Positions 11,475-21,679 of a stretch of DNA of 64,000 nucleotides are shown here, piece after piece; position 1 is the first letter of the stretch; each line of letters begins with the position of its first letter. The stretch lies in contig CM035807.1 of the NCBI GenBank assembly GCA_020466095.1, positions 59,243,037 through 59,307,036 of the forward strand, given 5' to 3'. The stretch is from Chlorops oryzae (lineage: Eukaryota; Arthropoda; Insecta; Diptera; Chloropidae). A program made the translations under genes and the position numbers. The notes beneath the pieces were generated by a model. The model made no database searches. It worked only from the letters and a program-made list of their open reading frames with translations, and had not been told where the DNA came from.

Positions 11475-12215
11475 AATTCAATCAATTTTAACGTTTCATT
11501 TTGTTCAATTGGCTGCTCTAAATATAAAAGGAAGTGTAAACAACAATGTATCGTTTCACATAAGTTTTGTTTTCAAACATTTCTCGCCAGTGGAGAACAA
11601 AATATTAAAAGTTTGTGTTTTCGTTTTTTTTCACGTTTTAAAACACAAACAGTACGAAAGAAATTTTAGAATTCGTTCTTTTATTGTGTTTGCGTTTGTG
11701 TTTCGTTTTCTAAAACGAATAAAATGAAACGGATGGCAAACGTTGCATTTCGTTTCTTTGCCTGCCCTGATTTAAGCAAAGAATTTAGTAAGCAGAGTTT
11801 ATTAAGTATTTGAAGTTTTCAAACATAGAAAACCCTTTTGCTATGTTCTCACTAGTCTGGTTTAGGCATTGTTACAAATGTCAATGCATATAAAAATCAT
11901 ATAACTCCAAAATATACCCTGGGTTAACATTTAACTCCGAGGTTAGCGCAGAGTTGCCTTTGAAATTTTCAGTTACATTTGTTAAAACCGAATACAAAAA
12001 CCTGGGTTAAAATTTAATCCGAAACTGACAAGAAGCTATAAAGCGTTGAAAATGAGTGGTGAAGGATGTTAGTATTTGAAAATTTTAATTTTAATCGCAG
12101 GTCGTGGAGTGATGACGCATTCACCATTAGCTTCATTAGTATTTTTTGGTTCCTGCAGACATTGCAATGCTTTTCTGATATTATTGCTTCCAATATTCTT
12201 TTGGCTTTTTCAGCT

Positions 12216-12806
12216 TTTTTACCCGGCATCTCGACACGCAATTTTTCATGGCATGCCATCTGTCAAAGTATAGATATTGCCAATGGAGACCGCAAGATGG
12301 CAATTTATGTCTTGCAATATTGCTTGCCATGAAGTTGGCAATGAGCGCCATTTTGGTTGTTTGACATCCGAAATACATTTTTCAGAAGAATTTGATGTGT
12401 TCACATCGTAGCGAGGAATTGTTAATTTCGGATATTTTCATGTTAATATTAATTTTTACCTTTTGAATATTAGTTTTATATGAATGCCATTATAACACTT
12501 TGATTTAAAGCGTATTTAACTAATAGGAAAAAAATATTAAAACCAATACACCAATGAAATTAAAAATTATAACTAATTATAAGTAATAATCATATATTCA
12601 TGACCAGAAAATAAGATGAACTCAATATATTTAGCTTTTCAATGACAACCAAGGCGCGTGCGCAACGTATTAACTTCTCGGTGGTTATTTCATAAATGCC
12701 GATGGCATAACATAAACAAACCCACCCTGGCAATATTGCTAATGGCAAGACATGAATTTGACAGATGGCATGCTATGAAAAATTGCGTGTCGAGTTGTCG
12801 GGTTAA
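12216..12806. mobile_element. Candidate MITE, about 590 bp
   Basis: About 50 bp at 12218-12267 (TTACCCGGCATCTCGACACG onward, through GGCATGCCATCTGTCAAA) is repeated inverted at 12755-12805 with a few changes. Further in, CTTGCCAT and GCAATATTGC words are also mirrored. No coding frame is present. The rest of 11778-13049 shows nothing I can name. Confidence 0.55.
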
Positions 12807-13049
12807 AGATTTTTATATAAGTTAATTCCATTTAAAATTAAAATATTTTGATAACATATCTTGCGCGTGTTTAGTTGTCGCACTAATATGACGTTAGTTA
12901 TCCTTAACTCGCTCCAAGCTCATATGAACGCTTTGAGTTAAATTATCGGGCTAAGAACTTAACCCCTACAGTAAGAACATAGCACTTGATATCTTAATTT
13001 CTTACTTCTGAAGAAATGTTGCTAAATTTTTTTTTTTAATTTTACACAG

Positions 13050-13357
13050 GAAGTCAGCGTCAAAATGACCTCTGAATTAACTTATCCCTGTGTAAAGAAA
13101 TGCGACACAGTTGAATATCACCACGGAATTCCGATTCCCGATCCCTATCGCTGGTTGGAAGATCCAAATTCCTTAGAAACTAAAAAATTTGTGTCTGAAC
13201 AAAATGAAATAAGTGAACCGTTTTTAAAAAGTTGCCCAGAATGGGAAAAATTAAACCAAAAATTGAAGAAATTGTGGAATTATCCAAAATATAGTTGCCC
13301 AATGAGACATGGAAGTTATTATTATTTTTTGATGAATACTGGACTACAAAACCAAAG
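13050..13357 (+). CDS. Prolyl oligopeptidase, N-terminal exon
   Basis: This is the only host-gene sequence recognised. A polypyrimidine tract and TTTTACACAG (AG at 13048-13049) precede the exon; the ATG is at 13065. The 97 codons match the start of the S9 peptidase N-terminal domain: a YHHGIPIPDPYRWLEDP motif, then FVSEQN, LWNYPKYSCP and YYFLMNTGLQNQ. A donor GTATGAG follows at 13358, leaving two bases of a split codon (AG). The family cleaves after proline in short peptides in the cytosol using a Ser-Asp-His triad in the C-terminal hydrolase domain, which is not here. No later exon was found downstream in the window. It is either the first coding exon of a gene with a very large intron or an orphaned piece. 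Confidence 0.85.
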
Positions 13358-13499
13358 GTATGAGCATTTGAATTGGTATTATAGTTTATATTAGTGTAGA
13401 AATTTCTGTATTCCGGACTCCTAACATATAATTCTTTCGTAGTTCAATATCCCGGCATATCCCGAGGTCTGCAAAATGCAACCAGTTCCTGCATGTTGT

Positions 13500-14104
13500 T
13501 ATATCAGTTGCATCATCCGAGGTAAGTCGTATAGCATCGAGGTCTCATTTTATTGTGTCCATCCAACTCTGTTTCGGACGCCCTCGTGGTCAACAACGTT
13601 GAATTTCCAGTGCGAAGCTTTCCCATTTTCCCAATAACTGGCGCAACTCCATAATGGCTACGGATGTCCACGTTTGGAACATGAGTAAGACGAGTCAGTC
13701 CAGATATCCAGCGAAGCATCTTTGGATTCTAGACTGGATCCATACCATATGACAATCACTTGAAATGCATTTTGCTTTGATAGTAAGCGTGTTCGCTGAA
13801 GAAGAAATATGGGCTGTTTTCGCTACAATTCTCGGCCATCATCCTTCACTGAAAAATTTTTGGCATGGACTGGATGTGCAAAGAAATTCCTGTTATATAA
13901 ATATATGAATCACTTCGATAGTCGATAGTCAAAAAACCATCGATGGTGCCACCGATAGTGTGAAACCATCGATAGTACCTTCGATAGTATCGATAGTTTC
14001 CCAGCTTTACTCCAGGCAGGTGTTCTTTGTAGATCTTCGGTAATTGTATCCGTAACTAAATTAAACAGGAGCGAAGAGAGAGCTGGTCCTTTGTCAACGC
14101 CCAC
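13500..14104 (-). pseudogene. LINE RT fragment, minus strand
   Basis: On the minus strand, GPALSSLLFNLVTDTITEDL (about 14040-14095) corresponds to the RT block normally written QGSALSPLLF. The C-terminal tail of the same kind of element is at 13513-13719. Stops and frame changes interrupt it, and the LINE portion between the two parts is mostly lost around 13740-13910. It lies head to head with a fragment of a related element on the plus strand at 14141. Confidence 0.65.
13910..14002 (+). repeat. Cluster of TCGATAGT repeats
   Basis: TCGATAGT or close variants occur about seven times in 90 bp (CTTCGATAGTCGATAGTC, CATCGATGG, ACCGATAGTG, CATCGATAGTACC, TTCGATAGTATCGATAG). One instance contains TATCGATA, the core of the DRE/BEAF site known in Drosophila. 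It sits inside the minus-strand LINE fragment and could be a short minisatellite. Confidence 0.6.
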
Positions 14105-14140
14105 AAATCTTTAAAGCGAAGATGAAAATCCGCCAGCAGA

Positions 14141-15000
14141 ATGGACCTGACTTTTGGGATTTGTAAAGGGAAGATTTACCCACATAATAAATTCTGCCGG
14201 TACTTTATCCAGATATACATCGAGGAATTCCATATCTATTGGCGTTTACCAAGGATTCCCACTCTCGCCTCATCTGTTTATTTTAGTTACGGGTTCAATT
14301 ACCAAAGATATACAAAGAACACATCCTTGGTCACTACTGTATTCAGATGATGTTCTTCTTGCCTATACCAATACAAACAATTTACAGCAACAAGTGCAAG
14401 ACTGCCTTGCTGGATTGTCTATTTTTGGAATGTGTTTGAATGTCGGGAAAACGGAATACATGACACAGACCTTTGCGAAGCAGGAACCCTAAAAAAAATA
14501 GATAACACTGACCTACCAAGTACCGAAAAATTTATATATCTCGGGTGGACAGAGAGAGTTAACGGCGCTTGGTTAAAGTGACGTTGAACAACTGGTGTTA
14601 TGTGGGATAACAAGCCAAGCGACCGTTTGTAGTCCAAAATTTACCGAACAGTCATCTGTCCAGTTGTTCTTTATCATACCAATTGCCTACCCGCAACGAA
14701 AGTAGTACAAAGAAGGATTAATCTTATTGAAACGAAGAGCCTCAATAGATAACTGGACTGACTCATTATGATCAAGTTCCAGACGTGGAAATCCCTAGCC
14801 ATTACGAATTTGCGCTAATTATTGGGAAAATGTGGGAAACAAGGCTACGCTGGTATGTACACGTAATGAGATCAAATGAGGAGAGAAGCAAAGAAAGGCC
14901 ATGCACTGAAAATTCAAGGTTGCAGACAACGAGGGCGTCTGAAACAGCGTGGGATGGACACATTAAAATGGGACCTTAGTACTGTACGGCATTAGATCGG
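14141..15000 (+). pseudogene. LINE RT and C-terminal fragment, plus strand
   Basis: In one frame 14154-14492 reads GFVKGRFTHIINSAG, ISIGVYQGFPLSPHLFILVT (RT block B) and LLYSDDVLLAYTN, where YSDD stands for the YADD active site, then LNVGKTEYMTQTF. After a break at about 14493, the C-terminal RLRWYVHVMRSNEE and a degenerate proline/arginine-rich tail follow to about 14980. It lacks the endonuclease and has at least three frame breaks, so it is dead. The family cannot be fixed from this piece. Confidence 0.75.
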
Positions 15001-15358
15001 ATGATGCAACCGATATAATAAAATGGAGGCTCTGATCGCGTTTTCCGTACTTCGGGATAGACCTAATAACCTGTCCTGAAAAGTGTTGTGCATCTACGGC
15101 ACCTATGCCTTAGTCTCCTAAGCGTCGTCAACGGTTGGTTCAAGTTGTGCAGCCAGTGTCGAACATGGGTGCAAGACTGTTGCGAAACTGAAAAGATATA
15201 CAGGCGATTTCTGATTTAACGAGCTCAATGGTGCCAGTACTTCACGTTAAATCGAATTCTTCGTTAAATTGAGTACTATCATACAATCTCTTTTTTTATT
15301 GTAAGTGATTAAAATTAGAAACTGGGCTTACGAAACCTGTTTCAATTCAAAAAAATTA

Positions 15359-16490
15359 CACTGTGCGACATTTTAGAGGTTATTTTTTGTGAACAAAAAT
15401 TTGACGACTGTTTTTGAAAGTGCTCGGTGAGTATATCAACGCCTCATACTCAGTTTTGTCAAGTCACCCCTACTTTTTTTAAAAATAGACTTCAAAAAGG
15501 GGGGCCGAGAATTAAATTACTCATTTACTTATGGCTATATCTCGCAATCCGTTCAATATTTTAATTTCATATCTATCACAACCTATAGCTCTGAACTCAT
15601 TTTAAATATGTTTAGTACACCCGACCCGTAGGGGTCACCTAGTAGGTAAAAATTGCAAAGATTCCTAAAATTTTACGTGATTTTTATCGTATTTTATTTT
15701 GTATGGCCTATAGATCCCAAGGCAATAAAAATTTTTGCAAAATTTTTTGATGCAAATATAGAAAAACTATAACTTAACAACTTCTTCATATACACGAACT
15801 GCATCTGAGCACTACTTGACACCGTTTTACCGCTGCAAAGTTGAACAATTTTTACCAAAAATCGGAAGAAAAACCGCAAAATTACCCTTTGGGTATGCTC
15901 GAAATTTTTCAACCCAACGCAAATAGATCCGAACCATGAAAATAGTAGTGGTATTCAAGCAACAGTGCAAATCGCAGTGTGCAATATTTGCACTGCTTTT
16001 TTTGTACGCAATTTGACAAGTGCAAATATTGCACACTGCGTTTGCACTGTTGCTTGAATACCTCTAATATGTAATTAGTGTTGCACTGCTTTTTTCTGTA
16101 TAATCTGCCAAGGAAAAAACTCCCTAAATCTGCTTGGCAGACTATTCAGAAAAGAAATCATGGTTATTGCCTTGGGAGCTACAGGCCATACAAAATAAAA
16201 TATGATACTACCTACTAGATCGAGTTATTTCGGGTCAGTTTGTACCAAAACTATTTCAAATTTTTTCAGAGCTATAAATTGTGATGGATAGAAAATTAAA
16301 ATATTGAACGGATTACGAGATATAGCCATAAGTTAGTGAGTAATTTTTTTCTCGGCCCCACTTTTTGAAGTCTATTTAAAAAAAAGTAGAGGTGACTTGA
16401 CAAAACTGAGCATTAGGCGTTGTTATATTCAACGAGCACTTTCAAAAACAGTCGTCAAATTTTTTGTTGACAAAATCATGTCGCACTGTG
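15359..16490. mobile_element. PIF/Harbinger-like element with 350-bp inverted arms
   Basis: Starts CACTGTGCGACATTTT and ends ATGTCGCACTGTG, flanked by TTA on both sides (15356-15358 and 16491-16493). Arms of about 350 bp are inverted copies, sharing for example GGGGCCGAGAATTAAATTAC, TATGGCTATATCTCG and TTGAACGGATTACGAGATAT-type text. There is no coding frame. A 3-bp TTA duplication is typical of PIF/Harbinger, but the TIR text alone does not prove the superfamily. A smaller palindrome is nested at 15950-16062. Confidence 0.65.
15950..16062. repeat. Nested 113-bp palindrome
   Basis: GGTATTCAAGCAACAGTGCA at the left and its exact mirror TGCACTGTTGCTTGAATACC at the right enclose GCAGTGTGCAATATTTGCAC and its complement. 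It would fold into a nearly complete hairpin with a short T-rich loop, and it lies at the centre of the PIF-like element. Confidence 0.75.
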
Positions 16491-16659
16491 TTATTATTAC
16501 CGAAAAAAACAACACTTCAAATTAGTTCATCTTAAACATATAAATAACGTCTATGTAAACACCCCGTAAAAAATTTATGTTCTAATGGGATCATGTCTTG
16601 TTTAAATTATAGAATACAAACGTAATATGTATATAAAAAACTATTTAAAAACATTTATC

Positions 16660-17190
16660 AATCGTAGTTTGGTTCTTTGGAATGCTCAGAATGTTTTCAA
16701 CTGCACATTCCTTAAGCTCTGTTAACATTATCAACTTTGTTGAGTCAACATTATTTTTTCTGGACCATTTAGTGCATAGTTCAGTTTAATGCAGCTTCTT
16801 CATAATTAATATTTGGATCGATCTTTTCAACATCGTGTTCGTTTTGCATCTCATCGTCTCCATCATCATCATCTTAAACATATACGGGAGCATGCTCGAC
16901 CCATTCATTAACTGATAATTCAAACTGTTAAATTTTGATAAGGATATGTTAAAAAAGTATACAAATTTGTGGCATTAAGATAAAATTTGATATTTTTAAA
17001 TAAAACTCAGCAATCGATGCCCATTTCTCATTGCCATGTTTCCTCATCGTGACGTAAAAAAGATGATAAAGGAAGATCGTCTTCTTCGTCGAAAATTTCA
17101 TTATTTTTTAGAAGTTTATTCCAGCATTTCGCGTTCGATATTTCTGAGACGGGCTTTCATGCTACAGCTATTGCGGTGACTGCGTCGAAA
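16660..17190 (-). pseudogene. Pogo/Tigger transposase C-terminus
   Basis: On the minus strand the frame reads KCWNKLL, an acidic segment (FDEEDDLPL), a possible intron, LSVNEWVEHAP, a run of Asp/Glu (DDDDGDDEMQNEHDVEKIDPNINYEEA) and then TELKECAVENIL. The CW.KLL followed by acidic residues and a terminal helix is how pogo-type (CENP-B related) transposases end. Stops at about 17031, 16876 and 16795 break it. The helix-turn-helix and DDE core are absent. Confidence 0.45.
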
Positions 17191-17437
17191 AGAGAAAAAT
17201 TTTTAAAAACGGTGTAACATATTTTATTATTTTTTCTTAAAATTGATTTCTTATAAACTAATAATGTGTTTATCGATAAAAAAAAATTGGTTTAAACTAA
17301 AATTGCCAGGTCACAAAAATTGGAAATAGCCCAACGTCGTGATCATGACTTACAAGTGCATCGACATATTTCGTTCAGTAGGGTGGTTTTGTTTTCATTG
17401 CCACTGCGCAGCGAGTTTGTTTTGTCTTCATAACATC

Positions 17438-18104
17438 CTCCCCCCGTTGAGCTTTCCTCAACTTTGCCGTTGATCTATTTTTGATTCGGAATTTGTAAGC
17501 TCTTTGATGTTTCTAAATGTGAGTTGGCCGTGGAGTTGGATCAAGATAAGTAGAGCTACAAATAATGCAGTGTAACCAACTGCGATGTGGTGATAATTCA
17601 GATTTTCCAATTTATTTGGTAGTTGAAGTATTTCTTCTGTTGCTAATGAAGACTGCAACAAACTGAGATTAGCAATTTGTGGCGTGTACTTTTTTGGATT
17701 TGCCTCCATTACTATTGGTTTCAATTGTTCAATACGCGATACTTCAGTTAAATTTCCTAGGCTGGTATAGGATGCCATAAGGGTTCTGGACACTTGTTGA
17801 TGAGCTTGAATGACCATGAAATTGTGCTTGACCATACATTCTGGTTGAAGAGTAAGTATCCCGGAGTTTTTTAAAATGATTTGTGTAATTTCTCTGCCAC
17901 ATACAACTGTTGCACGTGATTCCTTTTTCGTTGTGTAGATCCATTGATTTCTGTGCTGCAGTGAAATCCACGTGAATTCTTCAGACATTCGTAGCAAGTG
18001 ACAATCGGACTGGGTGAAGTTATTAAAAAGGTTAAGCTCGCATTTGCATACTGTGGAGCCATGGTTAAGGACTGCGGCAGAAAAAAAGTTCCCCTCATTA
18101 AAGC
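17438..18104 (-). pseudogene. BEL-like env remnant with 3' LTR start
   Basis: On the minus strand an open frame of about 200 residues (18098 to 17458) contains CKCELNLFNNFTQSDC, CGREITQIILKNSGIL and a hydrophobic segment near the end (AVGYTALFVALLILIQL, a likely transmembrane helix). The order C..EI..I...GIL...C then a TM segment is shared with the env-like region of the BEL element at 31789-32409. The frame is followed by a purine tract (GGGGGGAGGATG) and TGTTATGAAGAC, a probable polypurine tract and LTR start at 17437. The upstream part is cut at the hAT MITE at 18113. Confidence 0.6.
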
Positions 18105-18112
18105 ACTATAAC

Positions 18113-18653
18113 CAGTGTTGGGCGAATTGTCTACATATACATTGTCTACACGATTTTCTACATGTAGACAATGTAGGTAAACAATTCAATTTTTCTACGT
18201 AAACAATGTCAACAATGTAGACAATGTAGACAATTTAGAAAAAACCATTTAAAAAATTCGATACTGATAAAAAAATTCGACTGCTGATAGTGTTGACTGC
18301 TTCATAATTCCCAAAACGTATTGTAAATTTAAGTAGCAGCTATTGATACGAATTTCAATTAATATCCGAAGAATTCTAGCTGAACGAAGCGAAATGCAAA
18401 ATAATTGGGAAGAAACAGCTGTACGTTTGAAATTTTGCTGGTAATGTTCTTAAAAACGCAGGAAAATATCTGTTCGTATTCTCTTTTTTTTCAATAGAGG
18501 TACATATTTTAAAGACACATATTGTCAACACTATTTTCTATATTGTTTACATTGTTTACATTGTCTACATTGTCTACATTGTCTACATTGTTTACGTGAT
18601 TGTCTACGTCGACACGTAGACAATTACAAATTGGTGTAAAATGCCCAACACTG
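18113..18653. mobile_element. hAT MITE with GTCTACATT repeats
   Basis: Ends CAGTGTTGGGC and GCCCAACACTG are perfect 11-bp inverted repeats, and the element is flanked by a perfect 8-bp duplication ACTATAAC (18105-18112, 18654-18661). Subterminal regions carry arrays of GTCTACATT/AATGTAGAC in opposite orientations (about 18130-18240 and 18535-18625). It encodes nothing. Confidence 0.9.
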
Positions 18654-18771
18654 ACTATAACTCGAGTCAAAATGCATGAAATCGAAAAAAACCTTAAGTA
18701 GGCTATGCGGTAAAACGATTCTGAGAAGTTACCGTTCGATTTTTTTTTGTGCGTTGGTTTTTAGTAGCGAT

Positions 18772-19693
18772 ATGTCGTCGAATATAGAAACACGCGAATT
18801 CATAATTCGTTTGCACCAAGAACATCCGTTGTGGACGTGGAAAACAATCGCCAATAAAGCTAAAGTTTCGCCGAAAACCGTGTCAAAAGTAATTAAAGAA
18901 TTTAATGTGAACCTCAAAATTCGGGGAGAAAAAAAAGGCTTTTCGTGTCCAGAAAAGGCGAAAAAAGTACGAGCTCTCTTGGAGAAAAATCCTCGGCTAT
19001 ATATTCGGAAATCGGGACGGAAAGTTGGTTGTAGCGAGCGGACAGTCCGCAGATTTAAAATGGATGCGGGCCTCAAAACCTATAAAGTTCAGACAGTGCC
19101 AGATCGGAACGCTTCCGAGAACCTGGAAGCAAAACAATGGGCAAGAAAGTTGAAATCCGATTTTTTTGCAAAAAAAATTGATGTGTCATGGACGATGAAA
19201 CCTACGAAGAACAGTTTAGAGTGAAGAAAAGATCTGAGTTCCCAAAAAAATTCCTAGTATGGCAGGCCATTTGTGGATGTGGGAAAAGGAGTAGAAGTTT
19301 TGTCACATCTGGCAAAATAAATAGTGAAATTTATGTGAAGGAGTGTTTGCAGAAGCGATTATTGCCCTTCATTAGGCAGCACAGAGACTTTCCTTTTTTT
19401 GGCCAGATTCGGCATCATGCCACTATAGCAAGGCAACCATGAAGTGGTACGAAGACAATAATGTCACTTTGGTACCCAGAGAGGCCAATCCACCAAATTG
19501 TCCAGAACTCCGACCCATCGAGAGATATTGGGCTCTTGTAAAAAGGAACTTGAAGGAGACAAATAAGAGAGCAGAAAACATTGGAGACTTCAGAAAGAAA
19601 TGGAACGATGCAGCCAGGAAGATTACAGAAAGTACTGTACAAGATGTAATGGCAGGAATACCGGAGAAATTGGAAGATTTGTTTTATCCTTAA
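18772..19693 (+). pseudogene. Tc1/mariner DD37E-type transposase, broken
   Basis: The start chosen is the ATG at 18772 (MSSNIETREFI). The N-terminal helix-turn-helix region (to about 19100) is open. Frameshift 1 lies near 19185, before VMDDETYEEQF, which carries the first catalytic D. About 30 residues appear deleted after EEQF. VWQAICGCGKRS and KECLQKRLLPFI follow. Frameshift 2, in a T-run at about 19397, precedes FWPDSASCHYS (second D). The third position is NPPNCPELRPIERYW, with 37 residues between the D and this E. DD37E elements are known from mosquitoes and other insects. No terminal repeats were found. Confidence 0.75.
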
Positions 19694-20033
19694 ATACAGA
19701 TTTAACAGAAATCAAATGCAGCAAAACATTTATCATTTTTTTTATAGCATGTTTGGTTTTGGAGATATGGGGTTTTTATGAGGAGAACTTTTTTGCTGCC
19801 GCAGTCCTTATATCTCACTTGAAGCTTGGAACACATGTAATTTCCGTTTTTTGTTATGGTACAAGATTTAAGTTGGGAGGTGCTCATTGGAATATAGTGG
19901 TCGATGTGTTGAACGCTAAGTATTGAGAGCAAATGTCAATCGGAATTGAAATGAGATGAAAAAGCTCAAAGCGCTCATGACTCAGTAAAGCGCGTATTAG
20001 ATTAGCGCACGCGCCATGTGAGCAAGGTTTGAT

Positions 20034-20035
<2 letters not shown>
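19694..20035. other. No supported gene
   Basis: Nothing recognisable. The open frame ending at 19926 has no motif, and this interval may hold the 3' end of the DD37E element. Confidence 0.35.
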
Positions 20036-20262
<227 letters not shown>

Positions 20263-20835
20263 CCGGGCATGTAAAACCTTAATCTTGCTCTCATTCCGCG
20301 TTCGCAGATTTAATGGGCGCTTAAGGGAAAAGTTACCTTGTTTTTTGTCAGTCCTCCATTGACGTTCAAGATTGTGTACAGTTTTAATAATTCGTCTTAA
20401 TTTCGTCTTAATTTCGTCTTAACCGCCGTTTGATAATGTTTAAGTATATTAATAGTGCAGTCAACTTTCGAGGTTTAATTTTTTTTACAAATGGATTAAG
20501 TGATTCTCATTTTCTTTTACTTCAGCAACTGTTTGGCTCATATTTTCTGCATATTCGGAGTCAAGTACTCCAAAAAGTGAGTTCTCAACGTTGCCAACCA
20601 CATTAATCGTTCCTCGTCGGGATCTTTACAGAATAACAAACACTTATGATTATCATCAATATATTTTCTTAAAACAATAGAATTTCTTAGAGCACATTCA
20701 TATAATTTTTTTTTTTTACTATTTCATTTTTTACAATGATAATTACAGTTTTTAATCATATCTGTATTGTACAATTGGTGTATATCTTTCAATGAATAAG
20801 TGCAATCAGTTTACTTTATACTATATATAGGACAA

Positions 20836-21156
20836 TCCTTAAGCAATTTTTTTTGCACATAACGCTTTTTCTTCACCTTAAACAAATACTTTATATCCTT
20901 GGAGAAGAAACTTTAAGTATCTTTTTCCATCGCTCAAAGTGAATTTACCAGAGTCCCAATCTAGCATATGATAATTATTTTTTAACCAGCATGCAGATCT
21001 CTTCTCATCAGCGTTTAGCAAATGAAATTGAAATGGTGGTTTCATTAGGAAATGAACGTGTTTATTTATACTAAAGCAAAAAGACAGTTCCTTAAAAATG
21101 AATTGATTGTTTAGGTTTTTGAATCCCTGACAATCGAAGACAACAAGTTTGATCAT
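20836..21156 (-). pseudogene. Remnant of an arthropod repeat-associated gene, function unknown
   Basis: The minus-strand frame starting at the ATG at 21154 reads MIKLVVFDCQGFKNLNNQF, then IFKELSF, MKPPFQFHLL and WLKNNYHMLDWDSG, to a stop at 20878. Past the stop it continues GEEKALCAKKIA. The pattern D.QGF...F..KEL...PPF....WL...H.L.W..G...V.GEEK is one I associate with a protein seen in many copies in arthropod genomes, with no function known to me. Here a nonsense codon replaces the residue before GEEK. Confidence 0.4.
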
Positions 21157-21674
21157 TGTTTATTTATTTATTGTGCAAAATTGAGACGTTACAAACGATA
21201 CTTTTCATTCAAAGTCAGAAAATGAACTAAACATTGTTTTATGTAAAAGCTATACTTTTATATTACATATGCTTAACAATATTACCAGTCATTGGTTGAT
21301 ATGAAAAAAAAGATCATGTATTAAAATCAGGGTTCGTATTTGAACATATATGGGCAAGGCCACCGCCAGTAACGTCACGCTCGTATACATATTTTGGTCA
21401 ATATCTTTACAAAATGCAATTATTTCTCCCAACTTGAGAGCGGTATGTGAAAGTTCTCGTCATAGCTGTTGTTTCATACGCAGATAATTTTGCTTTATCT
21501 CGCTTTGTTATGAAGTTATGACCATTTTAAGCCGTCAGTAACGTCACCTGATTTTGGAAGTGTGTTTTGAGGTTAGTGAACGTTTGTGTAAAAATGAGCG
21601 AATTGAAAAGAGTTCATGTTTATTATTGCCCAGTATTTTAAACAGGCAGGATGTAAGATGATTCTTATCCAAAA
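21157..21674. other. No supported gene; CAGTAACGTCAC words
   Basis: CAGTAACGTCAC occurs at about 21368 and 21535. The same word occurs at about 33076 on the other side of the BEL insertion, with a variant near 33055. The BEL element therefore landed inside an older sequence carrying this word. Confidence 0.5.
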
Positions 21675-21679
21675 GGTGG

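Larger units (their letters stand above)
8160..11769 (+). mobile_element. hAT transposon with long inverted ends
   Basis: The ends CAGAGCAGGCAAAGAAACGA (left) and TTTCTTTGCCTGCCCTG (right) are flanked by a perfect 8-bp target duplication ATTTAAGC (8152-8159 and 11770-11777), the signature of hAT insertion. The inverted similarity runs about 265 bp inward (8160-8425 against 11490-11769), including a block around CTCCACTGGCGAGAAATG, unusually long for hAT. Between the arms are a broken transposase gene and two nested palindromic elements (10611-10821 and 10883-11474). Confidence 0.92.
15198..17250 (-). mobile_element. Pogo/Tigger-like remnant
   Basis: A TA followed by CAGGCGATTTCTGATTTAAC at 15200 looks like a Tigger-type terminal repeat and would be the 3' end of a minus-strand element. 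At 17190-16660 a minus-strand C-terminal piece of a CENP-B/jerky-type transposase can be read (separate entry). The PIF-like MITE 15359-16490 is inserted between them. The opposite end was not found near 17250. Confidence 0.5.

Noticed and set aside
12014..12378. Frames around 12014-12378 as host exons
   Set aside because: They overlap the inverted repeat of a MITE-like element and show no protein motif.
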